This document shows, in pieces, positions 8,416 to 16,477 of a DNA stretch of 64,000 nucleotides (positions within the stretch are counted from its first letter, which is position 1; every line of letters starts with the position of its first letter). Source of the stretch: Legionella lytica (lineage in GTDB: Bacteria; Pseudomonadota; Gammaproteobacteria; Legionellales; Legionellaceae); NCBI RefSeq assembly GCF_023921225.1, contig NZ_CP071527.1, positions 508,501-572,500 on the forward strand, given 5' to 3'. The notes beneath the pieces were generated by a model, which ran no database searches, was not told the DNA's origin, and saw nothing but the letters and a program-made list of their open reading frames with translations. The position numbers and the translations under genes are program-made.

Positions 8416-10749
8416 ATGCAAGAAAAACGTATTCAAGAAGTTATGGGCAATGTGCAAAAATATTTGGTGCATTCTGGTATAAGTCATCATTTTAAAGAGC
8501 AGGGTATTTTTAGTCATATTAATCTTGAGGCAGAAATCCACAGGGTTATAGTGCAAAGTACGGTGGATCAATTAGCTTCTGAATATCCTAAAAGCCCAAA
8601 GATTAATGCAGCTGAGTGCATAGAGGTACTTTGTTCTGAGGACTATGAATCAATAGCTGAAAAGGCCTTTCTTGATTTCTTTAAATTAATAAATTTTGTT
8701 GGTATCTCTCAGGCACTAATTATTGACAAGGTCAGAAAATATCAGCAATTAATTGGTACAGCTGAAGAGGAGCTGTTGGGGGCGGAGGGGCAATGTGGAG
8801 GTATTGTTTTAGCTTACATTGCTGGTGAAATCAATAAACGAACTCCACACACCCCGGCCCAGTTACAAGATTTTGAACAGTGCTTATCGCGTATTGCACA
8901 GTGGGATGGTGAGTCTGCTGTTGATGGAGCCTTAAAAAATGATATGGAGTTTTTTATAAAAAGAGTTGGTGCTCTACAGGCAGAGCAGTCTAATCCTTTT
9001 CCTGTCTTTAATGACATGCTGGGTAGTAACCCTATTCTTAGCAATCTGTCTTTAGCCTGGGTACATAATCAGCACACGCTAGATTTTATTTTTAAAGAAG
9101 TATATAAAACCCAGCCACAACTAATTTATCTCGGTGCTGATTATCACGCCTCGATGATTCAGCCTCTTTCCGAAAATGAAATTCTTTATTTTAATCCTAA
9201 TCAGCAATTTGGCTCCATGAGATTGAAAGTTGATCATACTTTTTATAGCTTATTTTGTGGGGGACTTAGTACTGGGCATAGTAATACTTACGTAGAGAGG
9301 ATGCCGCTTGCTTTGACCTGTTATAGTTCCCAAAATTGTGCAATGGATTTAGAAAAAATTCTCGATACGCTTGTAAATATCACTATAGAACATGATCTAG
9401 ATAGCCGATTGCGGTCAATGAGTCCAGTAGAGGCGTCTCGAATTATCGTAAATCGGCAAGCATCAAATGGCCGAACCGCATTGATGGAGGCGGCTATTCG
9501 GGGAAATACAGAAGAAGTGAGATTACTTCTTAATAAATATGGTGCGGATCCTAGACTAATGGATATACATCATAATGATGCATTACGGTATGCCATTAGA
9601 TATGGGCATGAAAACGTTGCTTTGGAAATTTTAAATCACAAAGTGATGACGGGAGTGAACAAAGTCTCAGATGGTATGACCTACTTGCACTTAGCGCTTC
9701 TGCATGGGCAGCGTGAGGTGGTAAATAAATTATTATCAAGTGATGATATTCAATTAAACACCAAATCAAAAGATAAACGATTCCTAGGCTTTACACCCCT
9801 TCATTTTGCGATTGTAAAGGGGTTTGATGATACCTGCGAACGCTTAGTTAATAATGATGATGTAGTATTAAATACCGCTGAAGAGACGCGCGGAATGACT
9901 CCATTGCATATGGCTATTGATCTTCATAAGCCTAACGTAGTTAAGTTATTACTCAAACAGAAGCGCGTGAACGTCGATAAATGTTCGACTGAAGTTGATG
10001 AAGAACACCCACAGGGATTCAGCGCATTCGTCTATTTAGCTAAAGAGTTTAGTTATCTTGATTCTGATGAAGCAGATTACTCCGAAACACTCAGCATTCT
10101 TGTTGATATCTATGAACAACTCGTGAAGGTTAATGCATCACAGGATGGGTTAACCTCAGAGGATAGATTATATCTCTGGGAACATTTAGTGAACTATGAT
10201 GAACGTTATGCTAATAATTTACTACAAGACTTCCGTCAGGGCTTAATTCGGTTAGAAAATAATGAGCGATGTCTCAACTGGGTTGAATATTTAATTAGTA
10301 ATAATGTGTTGGAATTAAATGAGTCTGATTTTAAATTACTTGAGTTTTACTTAAATTATTCCCTCGATATCGATTTGGAAGCAATAGTGCGGCATCTCGA
10401 TACTACCCCTGAGTTGACCTCTCGATTGTCGGAAACAAATAAACAAAAATTAATAAATCTGACGTCAGTGACACATGCAGAGGAGCTTGATCAGGTTCAA
10501 CCGCAACCTGAAAAGCAAGTAGTTCAAGAAGAAACTCATAGGTATTCTGGTTTAGTACGTCAAAGCTTTTTCAAAGAAGCGCCTAAAAAAACAAGTACTT
10601 ATTCAAATGTGGCTCTTGTGGTTGTTCTTGGATTAGCTGGTGTTGGAACAATCCTTTCTCAATACCCTGTTATTCTAAACGCTTTTTTGGGGCAGCCCAA
10701 TTTAGAGGATGAGCGTCAGAATCAATTCTGTAAAATGCCAGGATGTTAA
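8416..10749 (+). CDS. ankyrin-repeat protein with cysteine-protease-like N-terminus; Dot/Icm effector candidate
   Basis: Encodes 777 residues from the ATG at 8416 (a TTG at 8395 would add 7). The N-terminal ~340 residues show a pattern like clan CA/C58 (YopT-type) proteases: Cys in GQCGGIVLAYI (C127), His in ADYHASMI (H244), and YFNPN 16 residues later (N260, Asp in YopT). Residues about 350-520 hold four to five ankyrin repeats (GRTALMEAAIRGNTEEVRLLL, MTYLHLALLHGQREVV, FTPLHFAI, MTPLHMAI). A helical region follows, then one hydrophobic segment (about 734-758) and a short tail ending KMPGC. Eukaryotic-type repeats plus a membrane anchor suggest a translocated effector. The protease assignment is inference. 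Confidence 0.8.
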   Translation: MQEKRIQEVMGNVQKYLVHSGISHHFKEQGIFSHINLEAEIHRVIVQSTVDQLASEYPKSPKINAAECIEVLCSEDYESIAEKAFLDFFKLINFVGISQALIIDKVRKYQQLIGTAEEELLGAEGQCGGIVLAYIAGEINKRTPHTPAQLQDFEQCLSRIAQWDGESAVDGALKNDMEFFIKRVGALQAEQSNPFPVFNDMLGSNPILSNLSLAWVHNQHTLDFIFKEVYKTQPQLIYLGADYHASMIQPLSENEILYFNPNQQFGSMRLKVDHTFYSLFCGGLSTGHSNTYVERMPLALTCYSSQNCAMDLEKILDTLVNITIEHDLDSRLRSMSPVEASRIIVNRQASNGRTALMEAAIRGNTEEVRLLLNKYGADPRLMDIHHNDALRYAIRYGHENVALEILNHKVMTGVNKVSDGMTYLHLALLHGQREVVNKLLSSDDIQLNTKSKDKRFLGFTPLHFAIVKGFDDTCERLVNNDDVVLNTAEETRGMTPLHMAIDLHKPNVVKLLLKQKRVNVDKCSTEVDEEHPQGFSAFVYLAKEFSYLDSDEADYSETLSILVDIYEQLVKVNASQDGLTSEDRLYLWEHLVNYDERYANNLLQDFRQGLIRLENNERCLNWVEYLISNNVLELNESDFKLLEFYLNYSLDIDLEAIVRHLDTTPELTSRLSETNKQKLINLTSVTHAEELDQVQPQPEKQVVQEETHRYSGLVRQSFFKEAPKKTSTYSNVALVVVLGLAGVGTILSQYPVILNAFLGQPNLEDERQNQFCKMPGC

Positions 10750-10802
10750 TTATAGGGCATTGTGAATTTTTGACCAATTTATTACAATGAAGAACATTTT
10801 AA

Positions 10803-11285
10803 ATGTTAATAGTGAAACTCATGAGCATTTTTACCGCAGTGGAATGGACGCTTTCAAGTATAGAGTTGGCGTGCAATAACAAAAATCCTACAGATTCCTT
10901 GGTCGCAGCGTGGCTGCGGCCAAGAGTTTTGGCCAATGTAATTAGAGATACAGATGATCTGAAACTATTTTTATCTTTTTTCTCAGCAGCTCAGCTCGAT
11001 AAAGCGATGAATGCTGTTTCTTCATGTGATATTTTGTTGGCAAATATTTTAGTTGATATCGATTCTTTTGGCTCAATTTTAAAATATATAAAGCAAGAAT
11101 TTCATGAAAGAATTATCAATTATGTCATTAACAATAAAGACACGTATGAAAAGATTATTGATGAAGACAATGAAGAAGAAACTGTAAATTTAGCCAACTC
11201 CTTAGTCACGCGCTATGGTTCGGATGGAGCTTTTAGGTTGCATCAATATGGGCAAGCTGTCTCGCGATGTCAGTCTAAGATGTAG
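10803..11285 (+). CDS. hypothetical protein with two internal helical repeats
   Basis: Encodes 160 residues with no recognised family. Two segments align with each other: LANVIRDTDDLKLFLSFF and LANILVDIDSFGSILKYI, each continuing for about 30 residues into a matching helix, so the middle is a tandem repeat of roughly 38 residues. Codons near residues 32-41 (LVAAWLRPRV) overlap a DNA palindrome at 10898-10924. It follows the ankyrin gene by 53 bases and may be cotranscribed. The start is uncertain; an ATG at 10821 is also in frame. Effector-like helical repeats are possible but unproven. Confidence 0.6.
   Translation: MLIVKLMSIFTAVEWTLSSIELACNNKNPTDSLVAAWLRPRVLANVIRDTDDLKLFLSFFSAAQLDKAMNAVSSCDILLANILVDIDSFGSILKYIKQEFHERIINYVINNKDTYEKIIDEDNEEETVNLANSLVTRYGSDGAFRLHQYGQAVSRCQSKM
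10898..10924. repeat. palindromic repeat inside a coding region
   Basis: CTTGGTCGCAG (10898-10908) pairs with CTGCGGCCAAG (10914-10924) with one G-T wobble, around a CGTGG loop. A related core (GCGTGG between inverted CGCG arms) lies in the intergenic region at 18777-18795. It looks like a dispersed palindrome that became part of the reading frame. Confidence 0.5.
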
Positions 11286-11364
11286 GCTTACTCCCGGGGC
11301 GAAGCTTTATTAGAGCATGCCCCGATGGGGCTTAGCTTAGCCCTTGGAGGTAAATTGTTTTAGA

Positions 11365-12618
11365 TTATCCTAAAAACCAATGTAATACTTTATACGACAA
11401 GATGGTTAAGAGTGATGCCGCTGGTAATGTGAGAATCCAAGACATGAAAATATTACGGATCACAATTAAGTTTAATGCACCGATACCTCGTGCTAAACCA
11501 ACACCCAGTACCGCACCTACTAAAGTTTGAGTTGCTGAAACTGGGATTCCAATACTTGTTGACACCACAACGGTGGTTGCTGCCGCTAAGGTTGCAGCAA
11601 AGGCACGGCTGGGGGTGAGCGCGGTAATTGAGCTGCCTACTGTTTCAATTACTTTTCTTCCATACATCAATAAGCCGGTTACTACGCCAACGCAACCCAA
11701 TAAAATAATCCACGCAGGATAATTATTGGCATCAAAAGTTTGATGAGAATGCATCACTAAACTATGAATAATAGTCAATGGTCCAACTGCCAAAGCAACG
11801 TCGTTTGAGCCATGGGCAAAAACCATAGCACAGGCAGTAAGAGCCATGAGTACCGCAAAATATTTTTCTACTTGAATAAAGCGTTCTCTGCGTCTGATTC
11901 TTGGGTGTTCAGGAATGCGTCGAATAAAAATCATTCCAATCAAGGTAATCACAATACTGGTAGCCAGGGTTACGGCTAAATTTTGTTTAAAATTAAAATG
12001 AATACCAAAATGATGTAAGCCCTTAAATACCGTGATAAATGATAAAATAGTGCCAATTAAAAATAGGTAAATAGGGATGTAAATTTTTGCTTTGGCTAAT
12101 GGGTTACTCTTCACAAAAATTGTCTGCTGGATGCTGATAAATAACATGTATCCCGCGATTCCAGAAATCAGTGGGGAGGTAATCCAACTGATTGCAATAT
12201 GGCTTACCTGGTTCCAATGAATGGCATCAGAACCAAGAACTACTGCACCAAAACCTACCATTGAACCAACTAAGGCATTGGTAATCGATACAGGAACGCC
12301 TATATAACTGGCAAGGTTCATCCAAATAGTGCAGGCTAATAAAACGCCGAGCATCCCTTCAATCAGTATTAAGGGTTGCTCCGATAATTGGCTGGTGTTG
12401 ATGATCCCATCACGCATGGTTTCGGTGACTCCGGTTCCACCAATAAATGCTCCTGCAAATTCAAAGATAATCGCAATGAGCATAGCCTGCCGTGCGGTTA
12501 TTGCTTTTGAACCCATGGTGGTGCTCATGACGTTGGCCAAGTCATTGGCCCCCACACCCCAAGTCATTAAAAAACAAAGAATAATAGCAATACAAAGATA
12601 AACGATTGAATAATCCAT
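11365..12618 (-). CDS. pit: Pit-family inorganic phosphate transporter
   Basis: Encodes 417 residues with about ten membrane helices. The duplicated PiT signature is visible: GANDLANVMSTTMGSKAIT near residues 23-41 and HGSNDVALAVGPL near 270-282, plus conserved small-residue helices (SVSITNALVG, GIPVSATQTLVGA). PiT carriers bring phosphate in with protons or sodium. It lies 9 bases downstream of the DUF47 gene on the same strand, the usual partner arrangement. Confidence 0.93.
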   Translation of the reverse strand: MDYSIVYLCIAIILCFLMTWGVGANDLANVMSTTMGSKAITARQAMLIAIIFEFAGAFIGGTGVTETMRDGIINTSQLSEQPLILIEGMLGVLLACTIWMNLASYIGVPVSITNALVGSMVGFGAVVLGSDAIHWNQVSHIAISWITSPLISGIAGYMLFISIQQTIFVKSNPLAKAKIYIPIYLFLIGTILSFITVFKGLHHFGIHFNFKQNLAVTLATSIVITLIGMIFIRRIPEHPRIRRRERFIQVEKYFAVLMALTACAMVFAHGSNDVALAVGPLTIIHSLVMHSHQTFDANNYPAWIILLGCVGVVTGLLMYGRKVIETVGSSITALTPSRAFAATLAAATTVVVSTSIGIPVSATQTLVGAVLGVGLARGIGALNLIVIRNIFMSWILTLPAASLLTILSYKVLHWFLG

Positions 12619-12627
12619 AGGAATTTA

Positions 12628-13299
12628 CTACCGAGCAATTAGAATTTGTAGTCGACTGCCCACTGTTTGAGCGTTGTCAGCCAAGTCATCGATCCATTGG
12701 ACCAGTTTATAGAGGAAGATTGTATCGATTGCCGATAAATCTTTTTCGATTTCAAAAATACGGTGTCTTATTTTTGCAAGCCGTTCATCGCTGTCATGCT
12801 CTATTTCATAGAGGGTCATAATCATTTCTTCAACGATTTTAACCTCAGAACCTCTAAACCCTGTTTCCAGGAGTTCATCCAATTCATTAATGGCGTTACA
12901 CGCTTGTTTTGATGCATCCAAACAACGGTGTAAAAAGGGCATGAACAGTGATGTCAGTGCTTCAGGAATTATCATCTTTCTACTGATGATAATATTAGCA
13001 ATATCCTCTGCTTTGTTGGCTATGCTGTCTTGAGCGCTTAGTAACTCAAGCAAATCCGTACGGGAAACTGGTAAAAAGAGACCTGTGGGCAAATGAAGAC
13101 GTAGATCACGTTTAATTAGATCTGCTTCTTTTTCCAAAGACACAATTTTGTTTCTAATACTGGTTGCTGTGGGCCAATCTTTTTTTAATACAGCCTCAAA
13201 AAATGGGTATAGCTGTTTCGCACATTGATGTACTTTACGCATGTGTTGTTCTATCGGCCTTATTGGAGAAGGACCAAACATGTTAAAAATGCTACCCAT
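12628..13299 (-). CDS. DUF47 (PhoU-like) protein, TIGR00153
   Basis: Encodes about 223 residues, mostly alpha-helical, starting MGSIFNMFGPSPIRPIEQHM, which matches the family's usual N-terminus and length. An upstream start at 13338 would add 13 residues and is less likely. Residues about 60-105 (EKEADLIKRDLRLHL, LLELLSAQDSIANKAEDIA) resemble the PhoU metal-binding helices. DUF47 proteins act with Pit transporters, probably as regulators. The pit gene follows 9 bases later. Confidence 0.88.
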   Translation of the reverse strand: MGSIFNMFGPSPIRPIEQHMRKVHQCAKQLYPFFEAVLKKDWPTATSIRNKIVSLEKEADLIKRDLRLHLPTGLFLPVSRTDLLELLSAQDSIANKAEDIANIIISRKMIIPEALTSLFMPFLHRCLDASKQACNAINELDELLETGFRGSEVKIVEEMIMTLYEIEHDSDERLAKIRHRIFEIEKDLSAIDTIFLYKLVQWIDDLADNAQTVGSRLQILIAR

Positions 13300-13470
13300 A
13301 GTGATCTCGGTAAAAAGATTTTGTTGAAGTATACCCAATCTTTTGTAGGAACAAAACCATTGATTCCGGATATTGGTGCTACAATTGAAAATATTAGGTG
13401 TTTTTTATGTGTATTTTGGATGTGTCTTGTCGTTAAAAAAGAATAAATCGCGCTTACAGGGAGTTTGAGA

Positions 13471-14259
13471 ATGAAACGGGTATGGTTAATTGGCGTATTT
13501 TTTTTCGTAAATAATGTATTTGCCCAAGAACTGATTACAAAAGTTATTCAGTTGCAGTATATCCCTGCAGAAAAAGTAATTAAATTAATGGAACCCTTGA
13601 TCCCAGAAGGGCAGGCCCTTAGTGGAACTGGGCAAACGCTCGTTACCAAGGTCGATGCAAAAACGCTAACGCAACTCAGAACGATATTGCATCAGATTGA
13701 TGTGCCGCCAGTTACTTTTAATGTTTCAGTTTATCAAGGCGACCCTCAGTGGCTGAGCTCTCAGAACGATAACTCCGTAACTTACAGTACTCAGACTCAA
13801 TCGCAAATGTTACAAAGCCAATCAGTTCGCGTAATGAATGGTGAGTCTGCTCTGGTTACTATGAATCAGGAAGTGCCCATTGTTACCTCGGTAGGCGCAG
13901 GTTTTTATGGCACTGGTATTACTTATGAGCAGCATCAGATTAAAAATGGTATTTTGGTTCAACCTGTTTTGCGTGGTTCGCAAGTCGAATTATCGGTGCG
14001 TCGCTTACGTGAACAAATGAATCCTGCAGGCGGGCAACAATTCGATAATCAAAAAATCGATACGAAGTTGATGATTCCTCTTAATAAGTGGGTTTCTTTA
14101 GGTAGCCCTGAAGGTGCTCAACAAACAGATAACTCGTCAAGATCTTTTTCTGCTGGTAATACCTTTGCTCAGCAATCAACGTTGTATATTAAGGTTACTA
14201 TCATGGGGCAAAATCCTGCTGCACCAAAGGAAAAAGCAGATGCGGTAGATACTTGGTGA
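13471..14259 (+). CDS. exported secretin N-domain-like protein
   Basis: Encodes 262 residues. The ATG at 13471 follows CAGGGAG at 13457-13463. The signal peptide ends at about residue 18 (NNVFA). The mature protein starts with ITKVIQLQYIPAEKVIKLMEPLIPEG, the short N-domain pattern of type II/III secretins (KH-like fold with K-x-x-x-L), and later has strands resembling the edge of a secretin domain (VTSVGAGFYGTGITYEQHQIKNGILVQPVL). No full secretin barrel is present (secretins exceed 400 residues). Probably periplasmic; partner unknown. Confidence 0.75.
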   Translation: MKRVWLIGVFFFVNNVFAQELITKVIQLQYIPAEKVIKLMEPLIPEGQALSGTGQTLVTKVDAKTLTQLRTILHQIDVPPVTFNVSVYQGDPQWLSSQNDNSVTYSTQTQSQMLQSQSVRVMNGESALVTMNQEVPIVTSVGAGFYGTGITYEQHQIKNGILVQPVLRGSQVELSVRRLREQMNPAGGQQFDNQKIDTKLMIPLNKWVSLGSPEGAQQTDNSSRSFSAGNTFAQQSTLYIKVTIMGQNPAAPKEKADAVDTW

Positions 14260-14327
14260 TTAATAAATAGGCATGTTGTTTATAGTATATAATTAAAATA
14301 GACGGCTGCTCTTTATGAGGAGGCAGT

Positions 14328-14891
14328 ATGACAACAATAAACTCTTTGGCAAACCATTTGTTGATCGCGATGCCTTCACTACACGATCCAAATTTTGAAA
14401 AAACAGTGATTTATCTTTGTGAACATCGCGAGGAAGGGTCTGTAGGTTTAATTATTAATCGTCCGATGCAATTTTCATTGTCTTTAGTTTTTGAGCAGTT
14501 GGATATTGAGCCCATACGTATTGAGCAAAGTCATTTGCCTTTAATGTTTGGGGGGCCAGTACAACCTGAACGTGGTTTCGTGGTGCATAAGGACTTGGGT
14601 GAATGGCGTTCTAGCTTGTTTTTACAAGAGGACGTGACGGTAACCACGTCCAATGATATTATTCGCGCGATTGCTGACGATAAGGGGCCCAAAGATGTTT
14701 TGGTTACCTTAGGTTACAGCGGTTGGGTGGAGAATCAATTGGAAAAAGAAATGTTGAATAATCTATGGTTAGTTTGTCCATACCGTTCAGAAATTCTCTA
14801 TGAAGTTCCTTTTGAAGATCGTTGGGAGTATGCCGGATCAACTTTGGGCATCAAAATGAATCAACTGAGTGTAAATTCTGGTCATGCCTGA
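14328..14891 (+). CDS. yqgE: YqgE/AlgH family protein
   Basis: Encodes 187 residues, the usual length. Family motifs are NHLLIAMPSLHDPNFEKTVIYLCEH at the start, GSVGLIINRP, LMFGGPVQPERGFVVH, and VTLGYSGWVENQLEKEM. AlgH/YqgE proteins are widespread with no settled function; the Pseudomonas name comes from alginate regulation. It overlaps ruvX by 8 bases, and pyrB follows, an arrangement conserved in gammaproteobacteria such as Pseudomonas. Confidence 0.93.
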   Translation: MTTINSLANHLLIAMPSLHDPNFEKTVIYLCEHREEGSVGLIINRPMQFSLSLVFEQLDIEPIRIEQSHLPLMFGGPVQPERGFVVHKDLGEWRSSLFLQEDVTVTTSNDIIRAIADDKGPKDVLVTLGYSGWVENQLEKEMLNNLWLVCPYRSEILYEVPFEDRWEYAGSTLGIKMNQLSVNSGHA

Positions 14892-15303
14892 TGGTGTATA
14901 TTTAGCTTTTGATTTTGGTTACAAACGTATTGGGATGGCTGTAGGGCAGCGATTGACTTGCAGTGCATCGCCTTTAGCTACGTTACGTGCGCAACAGGGA
15001 GTACCTGATTGGGACGCGGTAGAAAAAGTGATTTCTCAGTGGAATCCCCAGGCATTAATTGTCGGGATTCCTACTTGTATCGATGGCAGCACACTCTATA
15101 CTACGGCCGCAGCACGACGTTTTGCCAAACAATTACGTAAACGCTTTGCCCTACCGGTACATTTAGTCGATGAGCGTCTTTCTACGGTAGAAGCCCGAGG
15201 TCAATTATTCGAACAAGGTGGGTATCGTAAAATCAAGCAAACCGAGGTGGATAGCATAGCCGCTTGTGTTATACTCGAGCAGTGGCTGCAATATCCTGAA
15301 TGA
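14884..15303 (+). CDS. ruvX: Holliday junction resolvase-like protein RuvX/YqgF
   Basis: Encodes 139 residues of the RNase H-like YqgF family. Catalytic acidic positions are seen in AFDFGYKRIGMAVG (Asp9), VDERLST and the C-terminal DSIAACVILEQWL. YqgF has been linked to pre-16S rRNA 5' end processing and possibly recombination. Translation is likely coupled to yqgE through the overlap; pyrB starts 6 bases later. Confidence 0.93.
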   Translation: MPDGVYLAFDFGYKRIGMAVGQRLTCSASPLATLRAQQGVPDWDAVEKVISQWNPQALIVGIPTCIDGSTLYTTAAARRFAKQLRKRFALPVHLVDERLSTVEARGQLFEQGGYRKIKQTEVDSIAACVILEQWLQYPE

Positions 15304-15309
15304 GGTTTT

Positions 15310-16203
15310 ATGAAGCATTTTCTAGAAATTAGTCAATTATCTCGTCAACAAATCGAATCTTTATTACAACGCGCTTTTTCCTTTAAACAACAAAAAAATT
15401 ATCCTTCGTATCAGCAACATACGGTGGCTAATTTATTTTATGAAAATAGTACGCGAACTCGAGTCAGTTTTGAATTAGCAGCAAATCATTTATCAATGCC
15501 AGTGATTAATTTAGATCTGCAAAGCTCCTCAGAAACAAAAGGTGAGGTGATTGAGGATACGATTCAAACACTCGCTGCGATGGGGATTCGACATTTTGTG
15601 ATTCGTCATCAGCAAGATGGATTACAACAAAGTTTGGCCCAGAAGTTAGGTGATGATATACATATTATTAATGCAGGGGATGGAACTCATGCTCATCCTA
15701 GCCAGGCATTACTAGATATAATGACTATTTTGGAGCAAAAACCAAAATTAGAGCAATTAAAAATCGCGATTTTGGGAAACATCCGCCATTCACGCGTTGC
15801 TAATTCCTTTCAATGTATGTCGAAAGTCTTAGGGGTTGGGGAGTTGGTTTTAATCGCCCCAGAACTTTGGCAACCCCATACTTTGCATTACGGCAGTGTT
15901 ACCACCAATATTCGTGAAGGCTTGGCTGATGCGGATGTGGTGATGTGTTTGCGCGTTCAACGCGAACGTTTACTTGCGGATGATCAGATGGACTTAGAAC
16001 AGTATCGTCACGATTTTGCTTTAACTGAAAAAAGCTTAGCTTTAGCTAAGTCGGATGTGATGGTGATGCATCCAGGACCAATGAACCGCGGCATTGAAAT
16101 TGATTCTACTGTAGCCGATGGCGCTCATTCATTTATTCTACAACAAGTGCAGAATGGAGTGTTTGCACGGATGGCTGTTTTTGATGCATTGGCTAGCAAA
16201 TAA
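15310..16203 (+). CDS. pyrB: aspartate carbamoyltransferase catalytic chain
   Basis: Encodes 297 residues. PyrB makes N-carbamoyl-aspartate from carbamoyl phosphate and aspartate, the first committed step of pyrimidine synthesis. The carbamoyl-phosphate loop YENSTRTRVSFE (about residues 45-56), a DGTHAHPSQALLD block and the late HPGPMNRGIEID motif are intact. No pyrI-type regulatory chain follows, so it belongs to the kind that acts without PyrI, as in Pseudomonas-type clusters. Last gene of yqgE-ruvX-pyrB. Confidence 0.95.
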   Translation: MKHFLEISQLSRQQIESLLQRAFSFKQQKNYPSYQQHTVANLFYENSTRTRVSFELAANHLSMPVINLDLQSSSETKGEVIEDTIQTLAAMGIRHFVIRHQQDGLQQSLAQKLGDDIHIINAGDGTHAHPSQALLDIMTILEQKPKLEQLKIAILGNIRHSRVANSFQCMSKVLGVGELVLIAPELWQPHTLHYGSVTTNIREGLADADVVMCLRVQRERLLADDQMDLEQYRHDFALTEKSLALAKSDVMVMHPGPMNRGIEIDSTVADGAHSFILQQVQNGVFARMAVFDALASK

Positions 16204-16477
16204 TTAAAATAAATTTGCTGTGCTGACTACCTAAAAAAACAAGCTAATAGCACTTACACATCAGCGCGTGGAGTATATGGCAGAATTGCTGCCCGCAAAA
16301 AATCAGCCTTGGTTTTCATGTGGGTTTTCGTTTTTGCCCAAACTCCAAGTCCTAGGCTCAAAACGATAAGGACAGGGGTACCTAGAGATTTCTGTTCTTT
16401 CCTACAAGCTTAGAGCCCGTATTTGCCTAGAACTTACGGGCTGGATCTTGATTTACGCACCGATAAGTCAGTGTGTT
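16204..16477. other. intergenic region between pyrB and comM
   Basis: 274 bases between converging genes. It holds one hairpin, AGCCCGTA (16414-16421) with TACGGGCT (16435-16442), without a T run. Nothing else recognised. Confidence 0.4.

Noticed and set aside
13225..13446. 73-codon plus-strand frame opposite the DUF47 start
   Set aside because: No conserved features; mostly antisense to DUF47 and its upstream region.
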